From assembly GCA_039961635.1 (NCBI GenBank), contig JABRWB010000058.1, forward strand, positions 16,796-80,795: a stretch of DNA of 64,000 nt, given 5' to 3'. Position 1 is the stretch's first letter. Every line of letters starts with the position of its first letter. A program made the translations under genes and the position numbers. This document shows, piece by piece, positions 43,946 to 52,326 of this stretch. This DNA is from a bacterium. GTDB lineage: Bacteria > 4484-113 > JAGGVC01. The notes under the pieces are model-generated. The model was not told the DNA's origin, made no database searches, and worked only from the letters and a program-made list of their open reading frames with translations.

Positions 43946-45157
43946 TTAGCCCTGGATGGATTTGTCGGACATCATCTGGGAAATCACCCTGTTGACCTCG
44001 GTGCGCAGACTGGGCTCCTGGAGGTAGTCTGCAATATGCTCCGCCTTTGCACGCTTGAGATATCCCGGAAGCCGGAACAGCTCGAGAACTTCCTTCGGAT
44101 TCGCGTTCGCTTCGGCGATGTCTTTGAGTCCGCCGAATGCGACCTGATCGGCTATCCGGCAGGAGAAGTAAGTTACCGCAAGGCCTGCAAAATCTTTAGC
44201 TCCGGAATCCGATGCGTTGCAAGCGAGCGGCAAGAGACTGGTTTGAATCGCATCTTTGACCGCCGCCGGCAGTTTCCAGAATGAAGCAAGAGAAGAGCCG
44301 ACTATCGCTGCGTTGAAACCCAGATAATCCTGCTCCGCGAAGGTGCGCTGGAGCAGGCCCGGTTTTTCCAAGTAAATGTCGCCCCATTCCGGCCTGTTTG
44401 CAAGTATCGAGAGGTTTCCGAGATAAGACATAAGCGATCTCGTGGCGAGTGCCGCGCTGTCATCCATATCCAGATGCTTCGCCAGCCTGAAGGCCAGCGC
44501 GCTGGCCACGAACGACGCCATCCAGAACTTGTGATACGCGGGATGCAGGTTCCCCCTGTCGCCCTTGAACGAAACCTCCATCGCCTGCCTTAACGCGATG
44601 TCCTTAACGTAATTGAATCCGAGGTAAATGACCGCGCGCTGGACGCTGTTCACTTCGCTTCGCAGACCGAAAAACGGCGAGTTTACCGTTTGAATTAGCT
44701 TTGCGCCGAGCACCGGATCCCCGCCCGCGAGCTTGGAGAACTCCTTCGCGTCGTAAGTGCCCAGCGTCAGATGCTGGAAAATCTCGTAAAGCAGTGAAGG
44801 CGGACGCGGGCTGTTCTTGTGGAATGTTTCAATTTCCGCCATCTTGTCCGCCGAAAGGTCGGTTTCCGTTATCAGCTTGAGCGATGCAAGTTCGGGAGGG
44901 ATGACGGCATCTTCCGGTTCAATCTCGGGCTCTTCGTCGTCAACCGCGGGCTGAGGCTCCGGCGCCGCCGAGGTTGCCGCCGGTTCCGCTACGGGAGTGG
45001 CCACCGCCTGGCGCTTTTCCTCCTGAACCGATTTGGGAATGGAAGAGGATTTGAAACCGGTGGATGCAGGCTGTGCTTTTCGTTTGGAAAGCGCAATTAG
45101 TATGCTCACAAAAATTGCCAGGACAACTACCAATGCCACAAAAACAGGCAGAGTCAT
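43946..45157 (-). CDS. Membrane-anchored HDOD-domain protein
   Basis: An N-terminal helix (FVALVVVLAIFVSILIAL) anchors the 403-residue protein. An acidic linker of about 85 residues precedes the HDOD domain, with conserved features LAGGDPVLGAKLIQTVNS, SVQRAVIYLGFNYVKDI and SLMSYLGNLSILA-like turns. HDOD resembles the HD phosphohydrolase fold without its metal ligands and acts in regulation and signalling. I use ATG 45157, with CGGGGG upstream; the frame extends to 45181 but has a poorer start. Confidence 0.88.
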   Translation of the reverse strand: MTLPVFVALVVVLAIFVSILIALSKRKAQPASTGFKSSSIPKSVQEEKRQAVATPVAEPAATSAAPEPQPAVDDEEPEIEPEDAVIPPELASLKLITETDLSADKMAEIETFHKNSPRPPSLLYEIFQHLTLGTYDAKEFSKLAGGDPVLGAKLIQTVNSPFFGLRSEVNSVQRAVIYLGFNYVKDIALRQAMEVSFKGDRGNLHPAYHKFWMASFVASALAFRLAKHLDMDDSAALATRSLMSYLGNLSILANRPEWGDIYLEKPGLLQRTFAEQDYLGFNAAIVGSSLASFWKLPAAVKDAIQTSLLPLACNASDSGAKDFAGLAVTYFSCRIADQVAFGGLKDIAEANANPKEVLELFRLPGYLKRAKAEHIADYLQEPSLRTEVNRVISQMMSDKSIQG

Positions 45158-45205
45158 ACGAAACCCCCGTGAAGGCGGCAAAGTTCGTTGCAGAAAATTT
45201 TGTCT

Positions 45206-45233
45206 GGGCGCTCGTCTCGCCCGGCCGATTTTA
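45206..45233 (-). promoter_or_regulatory. Promoter and 5' stem-loop of the HDOD gene
   Basis: The minus strand reads TGCTAAAAT, with TAAAAT at 45233-45228. The predicted start near 45221 begins the stem GGGCG-(7)-CGCCC (45222-45206). Confidence 0.45.
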
Positions 45234-45244
45234 GCATATCGCGG

Positions 45245-46186
45245 CTATCCGGCGGACTCCGCCTGACGAACCTCCGACGAGGCCTGCGCCGCTCCGCGCT
45301 TTACGATTTTCGCCAGGGCGATGCTGATCAGCTTGGCGCGGCTGGAATGCGCCCTGCTGACCAAAATCACCGGAGTTATGCCTCCCACAACCAAGCCGAT
45401 CATATCCATATGGCAATAGTGGAGGACCATCTTGACCGCGATGTTGCAGGAATCGGTGTTGGGGAATAGAAGAATGTCAACCGCGCCCGCGCAAGGACTT
45501 GAGATTCCTTTGTGCCTGGCCGATTCCTCGTCCAGGAATACGTCCACTCCGAAGGGGCCGTCCATTATCGTGTCAGGCCACCTTCCCGCCTTGTACATTT
45601 CCATCAGTTTCCTTGCATCGTTAAGGCTGGAAATGTTCTGGCCTTTGTCTTCCATCAGAGCGGGAAGGCCTATCCTTGGACATTCCAGCCCCAAAGAGCG
45701 CGCCACTTGGATGGCGTTGTCCAGAATTGCGGCTTTTTTTGAAACATCGGGATCCGTAACCATCCCGCCGTCGGTGCAAATCAAAAGCCTGTTTTGGCTG
45801 TAGTTTTCGATGATCGCGACGTGCGAGAGCAGCCTTTCCACACCGCCTTCCCCGGCATCCCGCCTTAAAACCGCTTTAAGAAGCGTATTCGTGGGCACGT
45901 TTCCTTTCAGAACCGAGTCAGCCGCGCCGCTTTTCACCGCATCAACGGCGGCTGCGCAAGGATCGTCTGACGCCACTATCTCGGACCATTGCGGCGGCGA
46001 AGACGCGTTTTCCAGCGCAACGCCGATCGCTTCAGGATTTCCGAACAAAAGCGCGCGCCCCAGCCCTTCGTCTTCGGCCAGCCTGACCGCATCGATTACC
46101 ATCGGGTCGTCCGCGCCTGCCACCGCAATCCTACTCGCCGGCAGGTCACGAGCTGCGAGCAATACCCCGTCTAAAGTCCTGATCAT
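45245..46186 (-). CDS. Phosphate acetyl/butyryltransferase family protein
   Basis: The 313-residue protein has RIAVAGADDPMVIDAV, LLICTDGGMVTDPD, DGPFGVDVFLDEESA and IDILLFPNxDSCNIAVK-like stretches of the Pta/Ptb family. It interconverts acyl-CoA and acyl-phosphate. With no adjacent kinase gene, the acyl group (acetyl or butyryl) is uncertain. AAAGGA precedes the ATG, and the extended -10 TGCTAAAAT lies at 46232-46227. Confidence 0.88.
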   Translation of the reverse strand: MIRTLDGVLLAARDLPASRIAVAGADDPMVIDAVRLAEDEGLGRALLFGNPEAIGVALENASSPPQWSEIVASDDPCAAAVDAVKSGAADSVLKGNVPTNTLLKAVLRRDAGEGGVERLLSHVAIIENYSQNRLLICTDGGMVTDPDVSKKAAILDNAIQVARSLGLECPRIGLPALMEDKGQNISSLNDARKLMEMYKAGRWPDTIMDGPFGVDVFLDEESARHKGISSPCAGAVDILLFPNTDSCNIAVKMVLHYCHMDMIGLVVGGITPVILVSRAHSSRAKLISIALAKIVKRGAAQASSEVRQAESAG

Positions 46187-46226
46187 CGGTTTTCCTTTCG
46201 GCGTTTGTTACGCTTCATCCAAGCTG

Positions 46227-46232
46227 ATTTTA
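46227..46232 (-). promoter_or_regulatory. Extended -10 promoter of the Ptb-like gene
   Basis: TGCTAAAAT on the minus strand, with TAAAAT at 46232-46227. The leader has only a weak stem (GCTT/AAGC). Confidence 0.4.
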
Positions 46233-46337
46233 GCATCAATTTCCCCTGCAAGCGCTTTTGCACTGCTTGATACAAATTAACGCGGACGGCAATACCGCGC
46301 CGCGAAACAACCCTGCTATGTTTTTTGTTGGTTCGGG

Positions 46338-47198
46338 CTAACGCACTTCGAACGGAATCCTGGCAAATTCGACATCATTAAGCGATACTGCAGCCTCGTA
46401 TTTGCCGGCGGGCAGGTCTCCCGTGCCGGGTTTAAGGTTGAAGGCCAGCTGGCGTGTTCCCCAAGTAGTGAGCTCTGCAGGAATAATTAGCGTAGAGTCG
46501 GAGCTGCCGTCCGCGCCCAAAAAATACCAATCAACCCTTACTTTGGTGCCTTCCGGTGCGCTTGTTAAAAGCATGGTCAAATAGATTACTTCCGCGTCGC
46601 GTGGAAAAACGTCTTTAGTTTCCTTGGGAGCCTGTGTCAGCCCGTAAACGCTCGACGCAGTGGCGAACTGGGAAAGGATCGGCACTTCCGCAGCGTCCGG
46701 CGGCTCCTCGATGTTGTAGATGCGGTGGAGGAACTCCTTTCGTTCCTTTTCGGTGGGCGGCGGGGGAAGCTCCCCGGCGATTCGGAAATAAACCGAGGTC
46801 TGCGGCGTGCCGTCCAGCGCGACTTCCACTTTGTAATCTCCAACCTCGCTGTCTCCGGCGTTCCGGTTCAGCCTGATTGTATATCTGCCCTTTTTGTTTA
46901 TTTTTTGGCTGGATTCATGCACGATCGTGTTTTTCGCGACGTAATACCAGTGCGTGTTCATCGTGGTTTCGGCCGTAATCTTGTCGAATTCCACAACCAG
47001 AATCACGGGTTCGTCGTCGGGCACGAAGTAAAGCCTGCTTTCGTTTTCCACCGAGTTGTGCGCTTCGCCCGTCACGTAAACAGTGGAAATCCTTGCGGCG
47101 ATGTTGCAGCTCCTCCCCGCCCATACGAGCAAAACCGCGACAGCGATGACCGAAAGCACGGATATCGAAACGACTTTGGGCTCGAACTTGAAATCCAT
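46338..47198 (-). CDS. Single-pass membrane protein with two Ig-like domains, unknown function
   Basis: The ATG at 47198 lies eight bases after a TATAAT box; the longer frame starts inside the promoter and is excluded. After a helix at about 10-28 (VVSISVLSVIAVAVLLVW) come two beta-sandwich-like domains of about 100 residues, with matching elements (EVGDYKVEVALDGTPQTSVYF and PAGKYEAAVSLNDVEFARIPF). These resemble Ca-binding or FlgD-like Ig folds found in extracytoplasmic proteins. No family is recognised. Its start is divergent from the BON lipoprotein gene. Confidence 0.65.
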   Translation of the reverse strand: MDFKFEPKVVSISVLSVIAVAVLLVWAGRSCNIAARISTVYVTGEAHNSVENESRLYFVPDDEPVILVVEFDKITAETTMNTHWYYVAKNTIVHESSQKINKKGRYTIRLNRNAGDSEVGDYKVEVALDGTPQTSVYFRIAGELPPPPTEKERKEFLHRIYNIEEPPDAAEVPILSQFATASSVYGLTQAPKETKDVFPRDAEVIYLTMLLTSAPEGTKVRVDWYFLGADGSSDSTLIIPAELTTWGTRQLAFNLKPGTGDLPAGKYEAAVSLNDVEFARIPFEVR

Positions 47199-47211
47199 CG
47201 CGGGGATTATA
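47196..47211 (-). promoter_or_regulatory. -10 box with leaderless ATG start
   Basis: The minus strand has GGTTATAAT, with TATAAT at 47211-47206. CCCCGCG follows and then ATG at 47198, leaving no space for a Shine-Dalgarno. Confidence 0.55.
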
Positions 47212-47275
47212 ACCCGCAAGCGGCCGGCGGCGAAAGGTGTTAAACTCCGGTATCCTTTTGTGGAAGGTGGTTAAG

Positions 47276-47668
47276 TTGCGTTACCTGACTTACGCGCTTT
47301 GCGCGTTTTTTGTGATATCGGTGCTTGGGGCGCCCAGCTGCTCGGGCAAAATCACCCCCGAAGGCCAGAGCGCGGCCGAAAGCGAGGTTACCGTCCCCGG
47401 GCTCGCCGAATCGCTCGAAGTCAAAGACAGAACGATCAAGGTCGCCGTGTTGGCGGCGATAAAATCCGACGTGGAGCTGCTTCAGAACAACATCGAAGTC
47501 GAGGTGACGAACGGTCTTGTCACCCTGACCGGCGTGGTGCCGACCGAGGAAATGAAGAAGCGAGCCGAGAAATACGCAAGGGAAACCGAGGCCGTGAAAG
47601 ACGTCCTGAACAAGATCGAAGTGGACGAAAGCCTGAAGGACAAGCGCTTTTCAATTGATGATGCTTAG
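47276..47668 (+). CDS. BON-domain lipoprotein
   Basis: A TTG at 47276 has GGAAGGTGG five bases upstream and opens a signal peptide (LTYALCAFFVISVLGAPSCSG) with lipid-modifiable Cys. The BON domain covers most of the mature 110 residues (DRTIKVAVLAAIKSDVELL, EVEVTNGLVTLTGVVPTEE, TEAVKDVLNKIEV). BON proteins bind phospholipid membranes and are often periplasmic stress proteins. Earlier in-frame starts lie at or near the -10 box (TAAACT, 47241-47246). Confidence 0.8.
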   Translation: MRYLTYALCAFFVISVLGAPSCSGKITPEGQSAAESEVTVPGLAESLEVKDRTIKVAVLAAIKSDVELLQNNIEVEVTNGLVTLTGVVPTEEMKKRAEKYARETEAVKDVLNKIEVDESLKDKRFSIDDA

Positions 47669-47677
47669 GCGGTTCCG

Positions 47678-48301
47678 ATGGGAAATGTAAAAACCGATTC
47701 GGAAAATCCCGTTCGCGGTCCGGAACCGCCGGACAAATCCGGGCAAGGCTCGATTGGTCCGAATGAAGTTGCGCGCACACTTCCGCCGGGAGCACTGCTT
47801 TCGGCGGTGCTTTTCAGCGCCGGCGCCACCGTAGAGCTTTCAAGGCTAAGAGATTTTTTCGGGTTTTCGGATGCGCAGCTGAGCGCCGCTCTTGACGAGT
47901 CGAAGGAATGTCTCAAATCGTCCGGACTGACGATTATCGAAGTCGCGGGCGGAGTGAAAATGGTCACCGTGCCGGAGGCGTATGAAACCATCGAAGCATT
48001 CTTTCAAAGAACGAAGCAAACGGGATTATCCAAAGCCGCGCTCGAAACCGTGTCGGTTATCGCGTACAAACAGCCGTGCACCCGCACGGACGTGGAGGAA
48101 ATCCGAGGAGTCAACTGCGAAGGGGTAATAAAGGGACTTCTCGAAAAGCGTCTGATCAAGGTAAAGGAACGCACAGAAGGGCCGGGGCGTCCGTTCAGCT
48201 ATGTCACTACGGACAGGTTTTTGGAAATATTCGGGCTGAAATCGTTGAAAGACCTGCCCAAAGTCGAACTTCAGGGGGAAGGGAGCTCCAAAGAAGCTTG
48301 A
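47678..48301 (+). CDS. scpB: Segregation and condensation protein ScpB
   Basis: The winged-helix core includes LLSAVLFSAGATVELSRLRDFFG, KAALETVSVIAYKQPCTRTDVEEIRGV and GRPFSYVTTDRFLEIFGLKSLKDLP, all characteristic of ScpB. With ScpA and SMC it forms the bacterial condensin that compacts and segregates chromosomes. scpA is not adjacent. It follows the BON gene with nine bases between. Confidence 0.93.
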   Translation: MGNVKTDSENPVRGPEPPDKSGQGSIGPNEVARTLPPGALLSAVLFSAGATVELSRLRDFFGFSDAQLSAALDESKECLKSSGLTIIEVAGGVKMVTVPEAYETIEAFFQRTKQTGLSKAALETVSVIAYKQPCTRTDVEEIRGVNCEGVIKGLLEKRLIKVKERTEGPGRPFSYVTTDRFLEIFGLKSLKDLPKVELQGEGSSKEA

Positions 48302-48302
48302 A

Positions 48303-49460
48303 TCAACGGGGGAGCCGCCTGCGAAGCGCCGAAGCCCGGACTGCGGCCATTCTAACCGCGTTCGTCGAAATCCTGCGCAATCCCGCGATCGCGCGGGCCG
48401 CGCGGACGGAGCGGATGGGCATTGCGAACCTGCGTACGGTGAATTTCCTTTCGTCTATTTGCGCCTGAAAAGCCAGAAAATCCGCGGCGCATTTTCGCCA
48501 GGACATTTCGAGCGCAAATTCCCTGCACGCGCTTCCGCGTATTAAAAGCGCGCGCCGGACTGCCGCTTCCAGATCGTTGTCCAAAGCTCCGGTCGCGCCA
48601 TCAGAGATAAGATCCATCGGGCCCGGCACCGGAAACGCCGCAACCGGTGTTCCCGATGCCAGCGCTTCCAGCAGCACGATGCCGTAGGTGTCGGTTCGGC
48701 TCGGGAAAACAAAAACGTCGGACGCGGCGTAATACTCGGCAAGCTCCTCGTCGGCTTTGTAGCCGGTGAATACGGCATTCGGATACTCGCTTTCAAGCCT
48801 GACGCGCTCGGGGCCGTCGCCGACGACTATTTTTGTGCCTGGCAAATCAAGATCCAGGAACGCCTCGATGTTTTTTTCGACCGCGACGCGCCCCACATAC
48901 AGCATGACGGGCCGAGGCCAATCCGGAACTATTTTTTCGTAGCGCTCGCGCGGCTTGAATAGGTTCGTGTCAACGCCGCGTTCCCATAGTACGATGTTGC
49001 GGAATCCCCTCGACTCCAGCACCTGCTTGATCGACGCGGTCGGCACGAGCACCTTGGCCGCCTTCGAATGGAACCAGCGGAAGTACGAGTACGAAACGCG
49101 CAGCGGCACCGGGTACCTCTGGCGGATGTATTCCGGGAATCTCGTGTGATAAGCCGTAGTGAACGGGATGCCGCGCTTGACGCAGTACCGCCTGGCGGCA
49201 AGCCCCACGGTCACTTCGGACGCGATGTGAATCGCGTCGGGCCGGAACGCGTCCAACGCGCGCGAGATTTCGCGGAACGGAAACACCGCAAGCTCTACTT
49301 CAGGGTAGGACGGGCAGTGAAAATGCCGGTGCGCGAAGTCCGGGCCGATAACCTTCACTTCGTGCCCCATCGCTTCGAGCTGCTCCTTGACGTTGACGAG
49401 CGTGGTCACAACCCCGCTCACCTGGGGCAGCCAGCCGTCCGTTACGATCGCGATTCGCAT
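48303..49460 (-). CDS. GT4-family glycosyltransferase (sulfoquinovosyl/mannosyl-transferase-like)
   Basis: From ATG 49460 the 385-residue protein begins with MRIAIVTDGWLPQVSGVVT, the start of GT4 enzymes such as MgtA and SqdX. It has KILVVGDGPERVRLES-like (TKIVVGDGPERVRLES) and the nucleotide-binding EALASGTPVAAFPVPGP with VFVFPSRTDTYGIVLLE. It transfers a sugar from an NDP donor onto a lipid or glycan at the inner membrane. Acceptor and sugar are unknown. Its promoter with 5' stem-loop is at 49485-49520. Confidence 0.9.
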   Translation of the reverse strand: MRIAIVTDGWLPQVSGVVTTLVNVKEQLEAMGHEVKVIGPDFAHRHFHCPSYPEVELAVFPFREISRALDAFRPDAIHIASEVTVGLAARRYCVKRGIPFTTAYHTRFPEYIRQRYPVPLRVSYSYFRWFHSKAAKVLVPTASIKQVLESRGFRNIVLWERGVDTNLFKPRERYEKIVPDWPRPVMLYVGRVAVEKNIEAFLDLDLPGTKIVVGDGPERVRLESEYPNAVFTGYKADEELAEYYAASDVFVFPSRTDTYGIVLLEALASGTPVAAFPVPGPMDLISDGATGALDNDLEAAVRRALLIRGSACREFALEMSWRKCAADFLAFQAQIDERKFTVRRFAMPIRSVRAARAIAGLRRISTNAVRMAAVRASALRRRLPR

Positions 49461-49484
49461 GATTGCGACTTGCCGTATCCTTCG

Positions 49485-49520
49485 GGCCCGCTGAAAACCG
49501 GGCCGGCGGAGTTGATTATA
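49485..49520 (-). promoter_or_regulatory. Promoter and 5' stem-loop of the glycosyltransferase gene
   Basis: The minus strand has AGTATAAT, with TATAAT at 49520-49515. Close to the predicted start near 49508 comes the stem GGCCCG-(8)-CGGGCC (49504-49485). Confidence 0.5.
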
Positions 49521-49582
49521 CTCCGCGAGCTTGTGAAACCTTGCACCGGAGCCTCGAAGCGGCTCATTCAAGCGTGCGAAAG

Positions 49583-49588
49583 TATAAT
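49583..49588 (+). promoter_or_regulatory. -10 box of the 297-aa membrane protein
   Basis: AAAGTATAAT gives TATAAT at 49583-49588. The short leader holds CAGGAG before the TTG at 49615. Confidence 0.45.
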
Positions 49589-49614
49589 CCCGCCCGGTTG
49601 TCAGGAGATTCATT

Positions 49615-50508
49615 TTGAGCGAGCAAACCAAAAAGCGCGGACGCGCCGGCGCGGTGTTGCTTTGGGTAATCGCAGTATTAATCACCCTCGCGTCAGCCGC
49701 GTATCAGCGATTGACCGGCCCGACTCATCCAAAACGCGGCGAATTCGAATTGGGCAAAACGAAATACTCGTATTCTTTGCCGAGGAGCCATGCGGGCGCG
49801 TCGGGAGCGACCATTTCGATTCCCGATCCGGGCGATGGGTGTACCGCCGAGCTTGAATACAAGCGGTTCAAAACGCAGGACGCGCCGCTTGCCATGCCTA
49901 TGCAGATTTCCGAGAAAAACGGCAGGCGGATATTCATCGGCGGACTTCCTCACCAGCCTCCCGCGGGCAAGCTGGAATACTCGGTTATTTTGACGACGCC
50001 GGAAGGCACATTCAAAATTCCCGAAAGCGGCCCCGTTGTCATCCGGTTCCGCGGCGACGTACCCGCCTGGGCGATGATCCCGCACATCCTGCTCATGTTC
50101 CTCGCGATGCTGTTTTCGACGCGCACCGCGCTTGAATTGCTGAATCCCTCCGGGCGCATCCGGCGTCTCGCGTGGTATACGCTCGTCGCGATCACGCTTG
50201 GCGGGATGATCTTCGGCCCCATCGTGCAGTACTATTCGTTCGGCGAATGGTGGACGGGCGCGCCGCTCGGCTGGGACTTGACCGACAACAAAACGCTGAT
50301 CGCGTTCATCGGCTGGGTGAGCGCGTGCTGGACGCTGGGCAAGCGCGGGATTCCGCCAAGCCGCGCCGCGCGATGGCATACGCTTGTTTCCGCGGTGCTG
50401 ATGTTCGTGATATTCATGATTCCGCACAGCATGCTCGGAAGCGAGCTGGATTACGCAAAGGTGGACGCGGGGGCGAATCCCGCGGGCGCAATCGGCCACG
50501 GGCGGTAG
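49615..50508 (+). CDS. Conserved integral membrane protein, unknown function
   Basis: The TTG start has CAGGAG at proper spacing. TM1 (AVLLWVIAVLITLASAAY) is followed by a beta-rich extracytoplasmic domain of about 110 residues (KYSYSLPRSHAGASGATIS, LEYSVILTTPEGTFKI). Four more helices follow, with the conserved YYSFGEWWTGAPLGWDLTDNKT segment that I recognise from a widespread hypothetical family. The topology suggests a membrane enzyme or sensor. No catalytic motif is evident. Confidence 0.68.
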   Translation: MSEQTKKRGRAGAVLLWVIAVLITLASAAYQRLTGPTHPKRGEFELGKTKYSYSLPRSHAGASGATISIPDPGDGCTAELEYKRFKTQDAPLAMPMQISEKNGRRIFIGGLPHQPPAGKLEYSVILTTPEGTFKIPESGPVVIRFRGDVPAWAMIPHILLMFLAMLFSTRTALELLNPSGRIRRLAWYTLVAITLGGMIFGPIVQYYSFGEWWTGAPLGWDLTDNKTLIAFIGWVSACWTLGKRGIPPSRAARWHTLVSAVLMFVIFMIPHSMLGSELDYAKVDAGANPAGAIGHGR

Positions 50509-50541
50509 TTTGTCGCGTGGAGAAAACAACGAACCATGATC

Positions 50542-50581
50542 CGCGGGATTCAGCCCGCGCAGGCGCGGCATAAATGCCGCG
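50542..50581. repeat. Dispersed palindromic element, copies 2 and 3 in tandem
   Basis: Two 18-base dyads with CGCGG/CCGCG arms lie four bases apart (50542-50559 and 50564-50581; centres GATTCAGC and CATAAATG). They sit just before the convergent thioesterase gene. The same form is seen at 15086-15103. Confidence 0.5.
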
Positions 50582-50599
50582 GTTCATGGGATTGTGGGT

Positions 50600-51037
50600 T
50601 CATAGGATTTTGGCTGACGGAACGGATACTTCGATAAACCTTCCCTTGCATACGGCAAGCAGCGAGCCGTCGGACTTTTTGCGCACGTCGCATTCCATTT
50701 CATGCACCTTGCCGCGGGCGGCGGTACGGCGGCTGGTGAAAACCAGCGGCTCTCCCAGCGGCGCGGGCGCCTTGAACCGCGTCGATAACTCCGCGGTCGC
50801 GGTGTACACGCCGAATCCGCGAAACAGGTGGTTGTTCATCAGGTCGTCGGCGATCGTCGCGATCAGCCCTCCGTGCAGGATTCCGGCGAAGCCCTGGTGG
50901 TGCGCCGCGGCGGTGAATTCGGTCGCGCAGGTGCCGTCCTCCCGTACATCGAAGGACAGCGCGAGTCCGAGCGGGTTCTTCTGCCCGCAGGCGAAACAGA
51001 AATCGTCGTCGATGAAGGCGGTGCGTTGGGTGGGCAT
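50600..51037 (-). CDS. PaaI-type hotdog thioesterase
   Basis: ATG 51037 has AAGGAGC upstream; the longer frame to 51187 has no start signal. The 145-residue hotdog protein has CFACGQKNPLGLAL, the catalytic-type HGGLIATIADDLMNN, and ATAELSTRFKAPAPLGEPL. Such enzymes hydrolyse acyl-CoA thioesters in the cytoplasm. The substrate is unknown. Confidence 0.88.
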   Translation of the reverse strand: MPTQRTAFIDDDFCFACGQKNPLGLALSFDVREDGTCATEFTAAAHHQGFAGILHGGLIATIADDLMNNHLFRGFGVYTATAELSTRFKAPAPLGEPLVFTSRRTAARGKVHEMECDVRKKSDGSLLAVCKGRFIEVSVPSAKIL

Positions 51038-51092
51038 GGGGTGCTCCTTGGAAGGCGAGGAGATTATAGCTGCAGCCATAGGGCCAAATAAG

Positions 51093-51098
51093 GTAAAA
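51093..51098 (+). promoter_or_regulatory. -10 box for the MNT operon
   Basis: AGGTAAAATGC gives TAAAAT at 51093-51098. Only about 13 bases separate the predicted start from ATG 51118, with no good Shine-Dalgarno. Confidence 0.4.
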
Positions 51099-51117
51099 TG
51101 CTGCGGGTACAAAGTTG

Positions 51118-51420
51118 ATGAGCACGGTTGCAACAATTTCGGAAAGGATTGCCGCCAACCGCGACGAGATTCTGCGCATTGCATCAAAGCATGGAGTCGG
51201 GAGAATTCGTGTATTCGGCTCGGCAGCTCGCGGCACCGACGGCCCGGAAAGCGACGCGGATTTCATCGTGATGCCCGGGCCCGCCCACATTCCCTGGTTT
51301 CCCGGAGGCTTGGTGGCCGACCTGGAAGATCTGCTTGGATGTCGTGTGGATGTTGTGCTCGAAAGCGCCCCCGACAGCCCGGAAAAACGCCGAATTCTCG
51401 AAATGGCGGTGGAGATATGA
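51118..51420 (+). CDS. MNT-type nucleotidyltransferase domain protein, copy 1
   Basis: This small 100-residue protein has the Pol-beta/MNT core FGSAARGTDGPESDADFIV (Gly-Ser plus Asp-x-Asp) and a third acid in RVDVVLE. MNT proteins paired with HEPN toxins act as antitoxins by AMPylating the toxin, but the neighbour here is another MNT, not a HEPN gene. The TTG three bases before is less likely than this ATG. Its last codons GCG GTG GAG ATA TGA contain the next gene's Shine-Dalgarno and its ATG (ATGA overlap). Confidence 0.82.
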   Translation: MSTVATISERIAANRDEILRIASKHGVGRIRVFGSAARGTDGPESDADFIVMPGPAHIPWFPGGLVADLEDLLGCRVDVVLESAPDSPEKRRILEMAVEI

Positions 51421-51725
51421 AACACTCCGAAATAAATCGAATTTGTGACGAAGTCCTGGAGAGGCGCGAGGAAATCCTGCGCCTCGCGGAAAAGCACGGA
51501 GCGGAAAACGTGCGCGTTTTCGGCAGCGCCGCCCGCGGCGAACTCGGGCCGGAGAGCGACATCGATTTCCTGATTGCCGAAGGCGACGGCAAAACGCAGC
51601 TTTTTCCCTGCGGATTAATCGTCGATCTTGAAAGGCTGTTTGGAAGGAAGATAGACGTGGTACAGGAAGATGCGCTTGATGAAATTCTAGAAAGAAGCAT
51701 CCTGGCAGAGGCGGTGGAGATATGA
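51417..51725 (+). CDS. MNT-type nucleotidyltransferase domain protein, copy 2
   Basis: A paralogue of the preceding gene, 102 residues: FGSAARGELGPESDIDFLI keeps the catalytic-type residues, and KIDVVQED the third acid. ATG 51417 overlaps the stop of copy 1 by four bases (ATGA). The 15-base end GCGGTGGAGATATGA is the same as the end of copy 1, as expected after tandem duplication, and again serves as the start region of the next gene. Confidence 0.82.
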   Translation: MKHSEINRICDEVLERREEILRLAEKHGAENVRVFGSAARGELGPESDIDFLIAEGDGKTQLFPCGLIVDLERLFGRKIDVVQEDALDEILERSILAEAVEI

Positions 51726-52297
51726 GCATTTCGATAGCACGTGTACTTGTAGACGAAAGTGAAATTCAGGAGGCCTACAAGATTTACGACAAGGCTGTGA
51801 ACGGGTGCGGGGAGAAGGTGAAGAATCGGATTGGGCATCCAGGTGGAGTAACAGACGTTTCTGTTGCATGGCACCCTGACCAGAAATTCTGGTCATTCTT
51901 CGATGCTCACCGATGTGAAAATAGATTCTGGTGCTGCTTCGGAATTGACAATCCGAAGCACAAATTCGATTTGGACATTTCCTGCGAGATTAACATCCCG
52001 TTCAAAGGCATAAACCGGCGAATTGCGGGCGTTTTTGCCAAGACGACATTCGGAAACATTGCCTTGCTTCATAGCGGCAAACTTGGTGGCGGAAGGGCCG
52101 GAATCGGACGCGAAGCGTTTTTGGATTACTACGAAGACGCTGTTTTGGTGGATGTGAATTGGCCGGATGGAGTCTTCTCAGATTTGATCTTCGTCGGCGA
52201 GCTGCAAAGTGAGGAATTTCTGGCTAAGCTTTGCCGCTTTGTAGCAAAGGCAGCCAAGTTTAAGGACTGGGCTGTGGGGAAATCAAGGTCGAGATAA
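51722..52297 (+). CDS. Unknown 191-aa protein coupled to the two MNT genes
   Basis: ATG 51722 overlaps the stop of MNT copy 2 (ATGA), so production is tied to the MNT pair. The protein is soluble and mixed alpha/beta. Distinctive stretches are HPGGVTDVSVAWHPDQKFW, EINIPFKGINRRIAGVFAK and SGKLGGGRAGIGREAFLDYY. The last two are basic and Gly-rich and could bind nucleic acid or nucleotide. No family is recognised. By position it is the best candidate for the partner or effector of the MNT proteins. Its composition is more A/T-rich than the flanking chromosome. Confidence 0.65.
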   Translation: MSISIARVLVDESEIQEAYKIYDKAVNGCGEKVKNRIGHPGGVTDVSVAWHPDQKFWSFFDAHRCENRFWCCFGIDNPKHKFDLDISCEINIPFKGINRRIAGVFAKTTFGNIALLHSGKLGGGRAGIGREAFLDYYEDAVLVDVNWPDGVFSDLIFVGELQSEEFLAKLCRFVAKAAKFKDWAVGKSRSR

Positions 52298-52326
52298 TTC
52301 TAGCCCCAGTTTGGAGGGAGTCAAAA

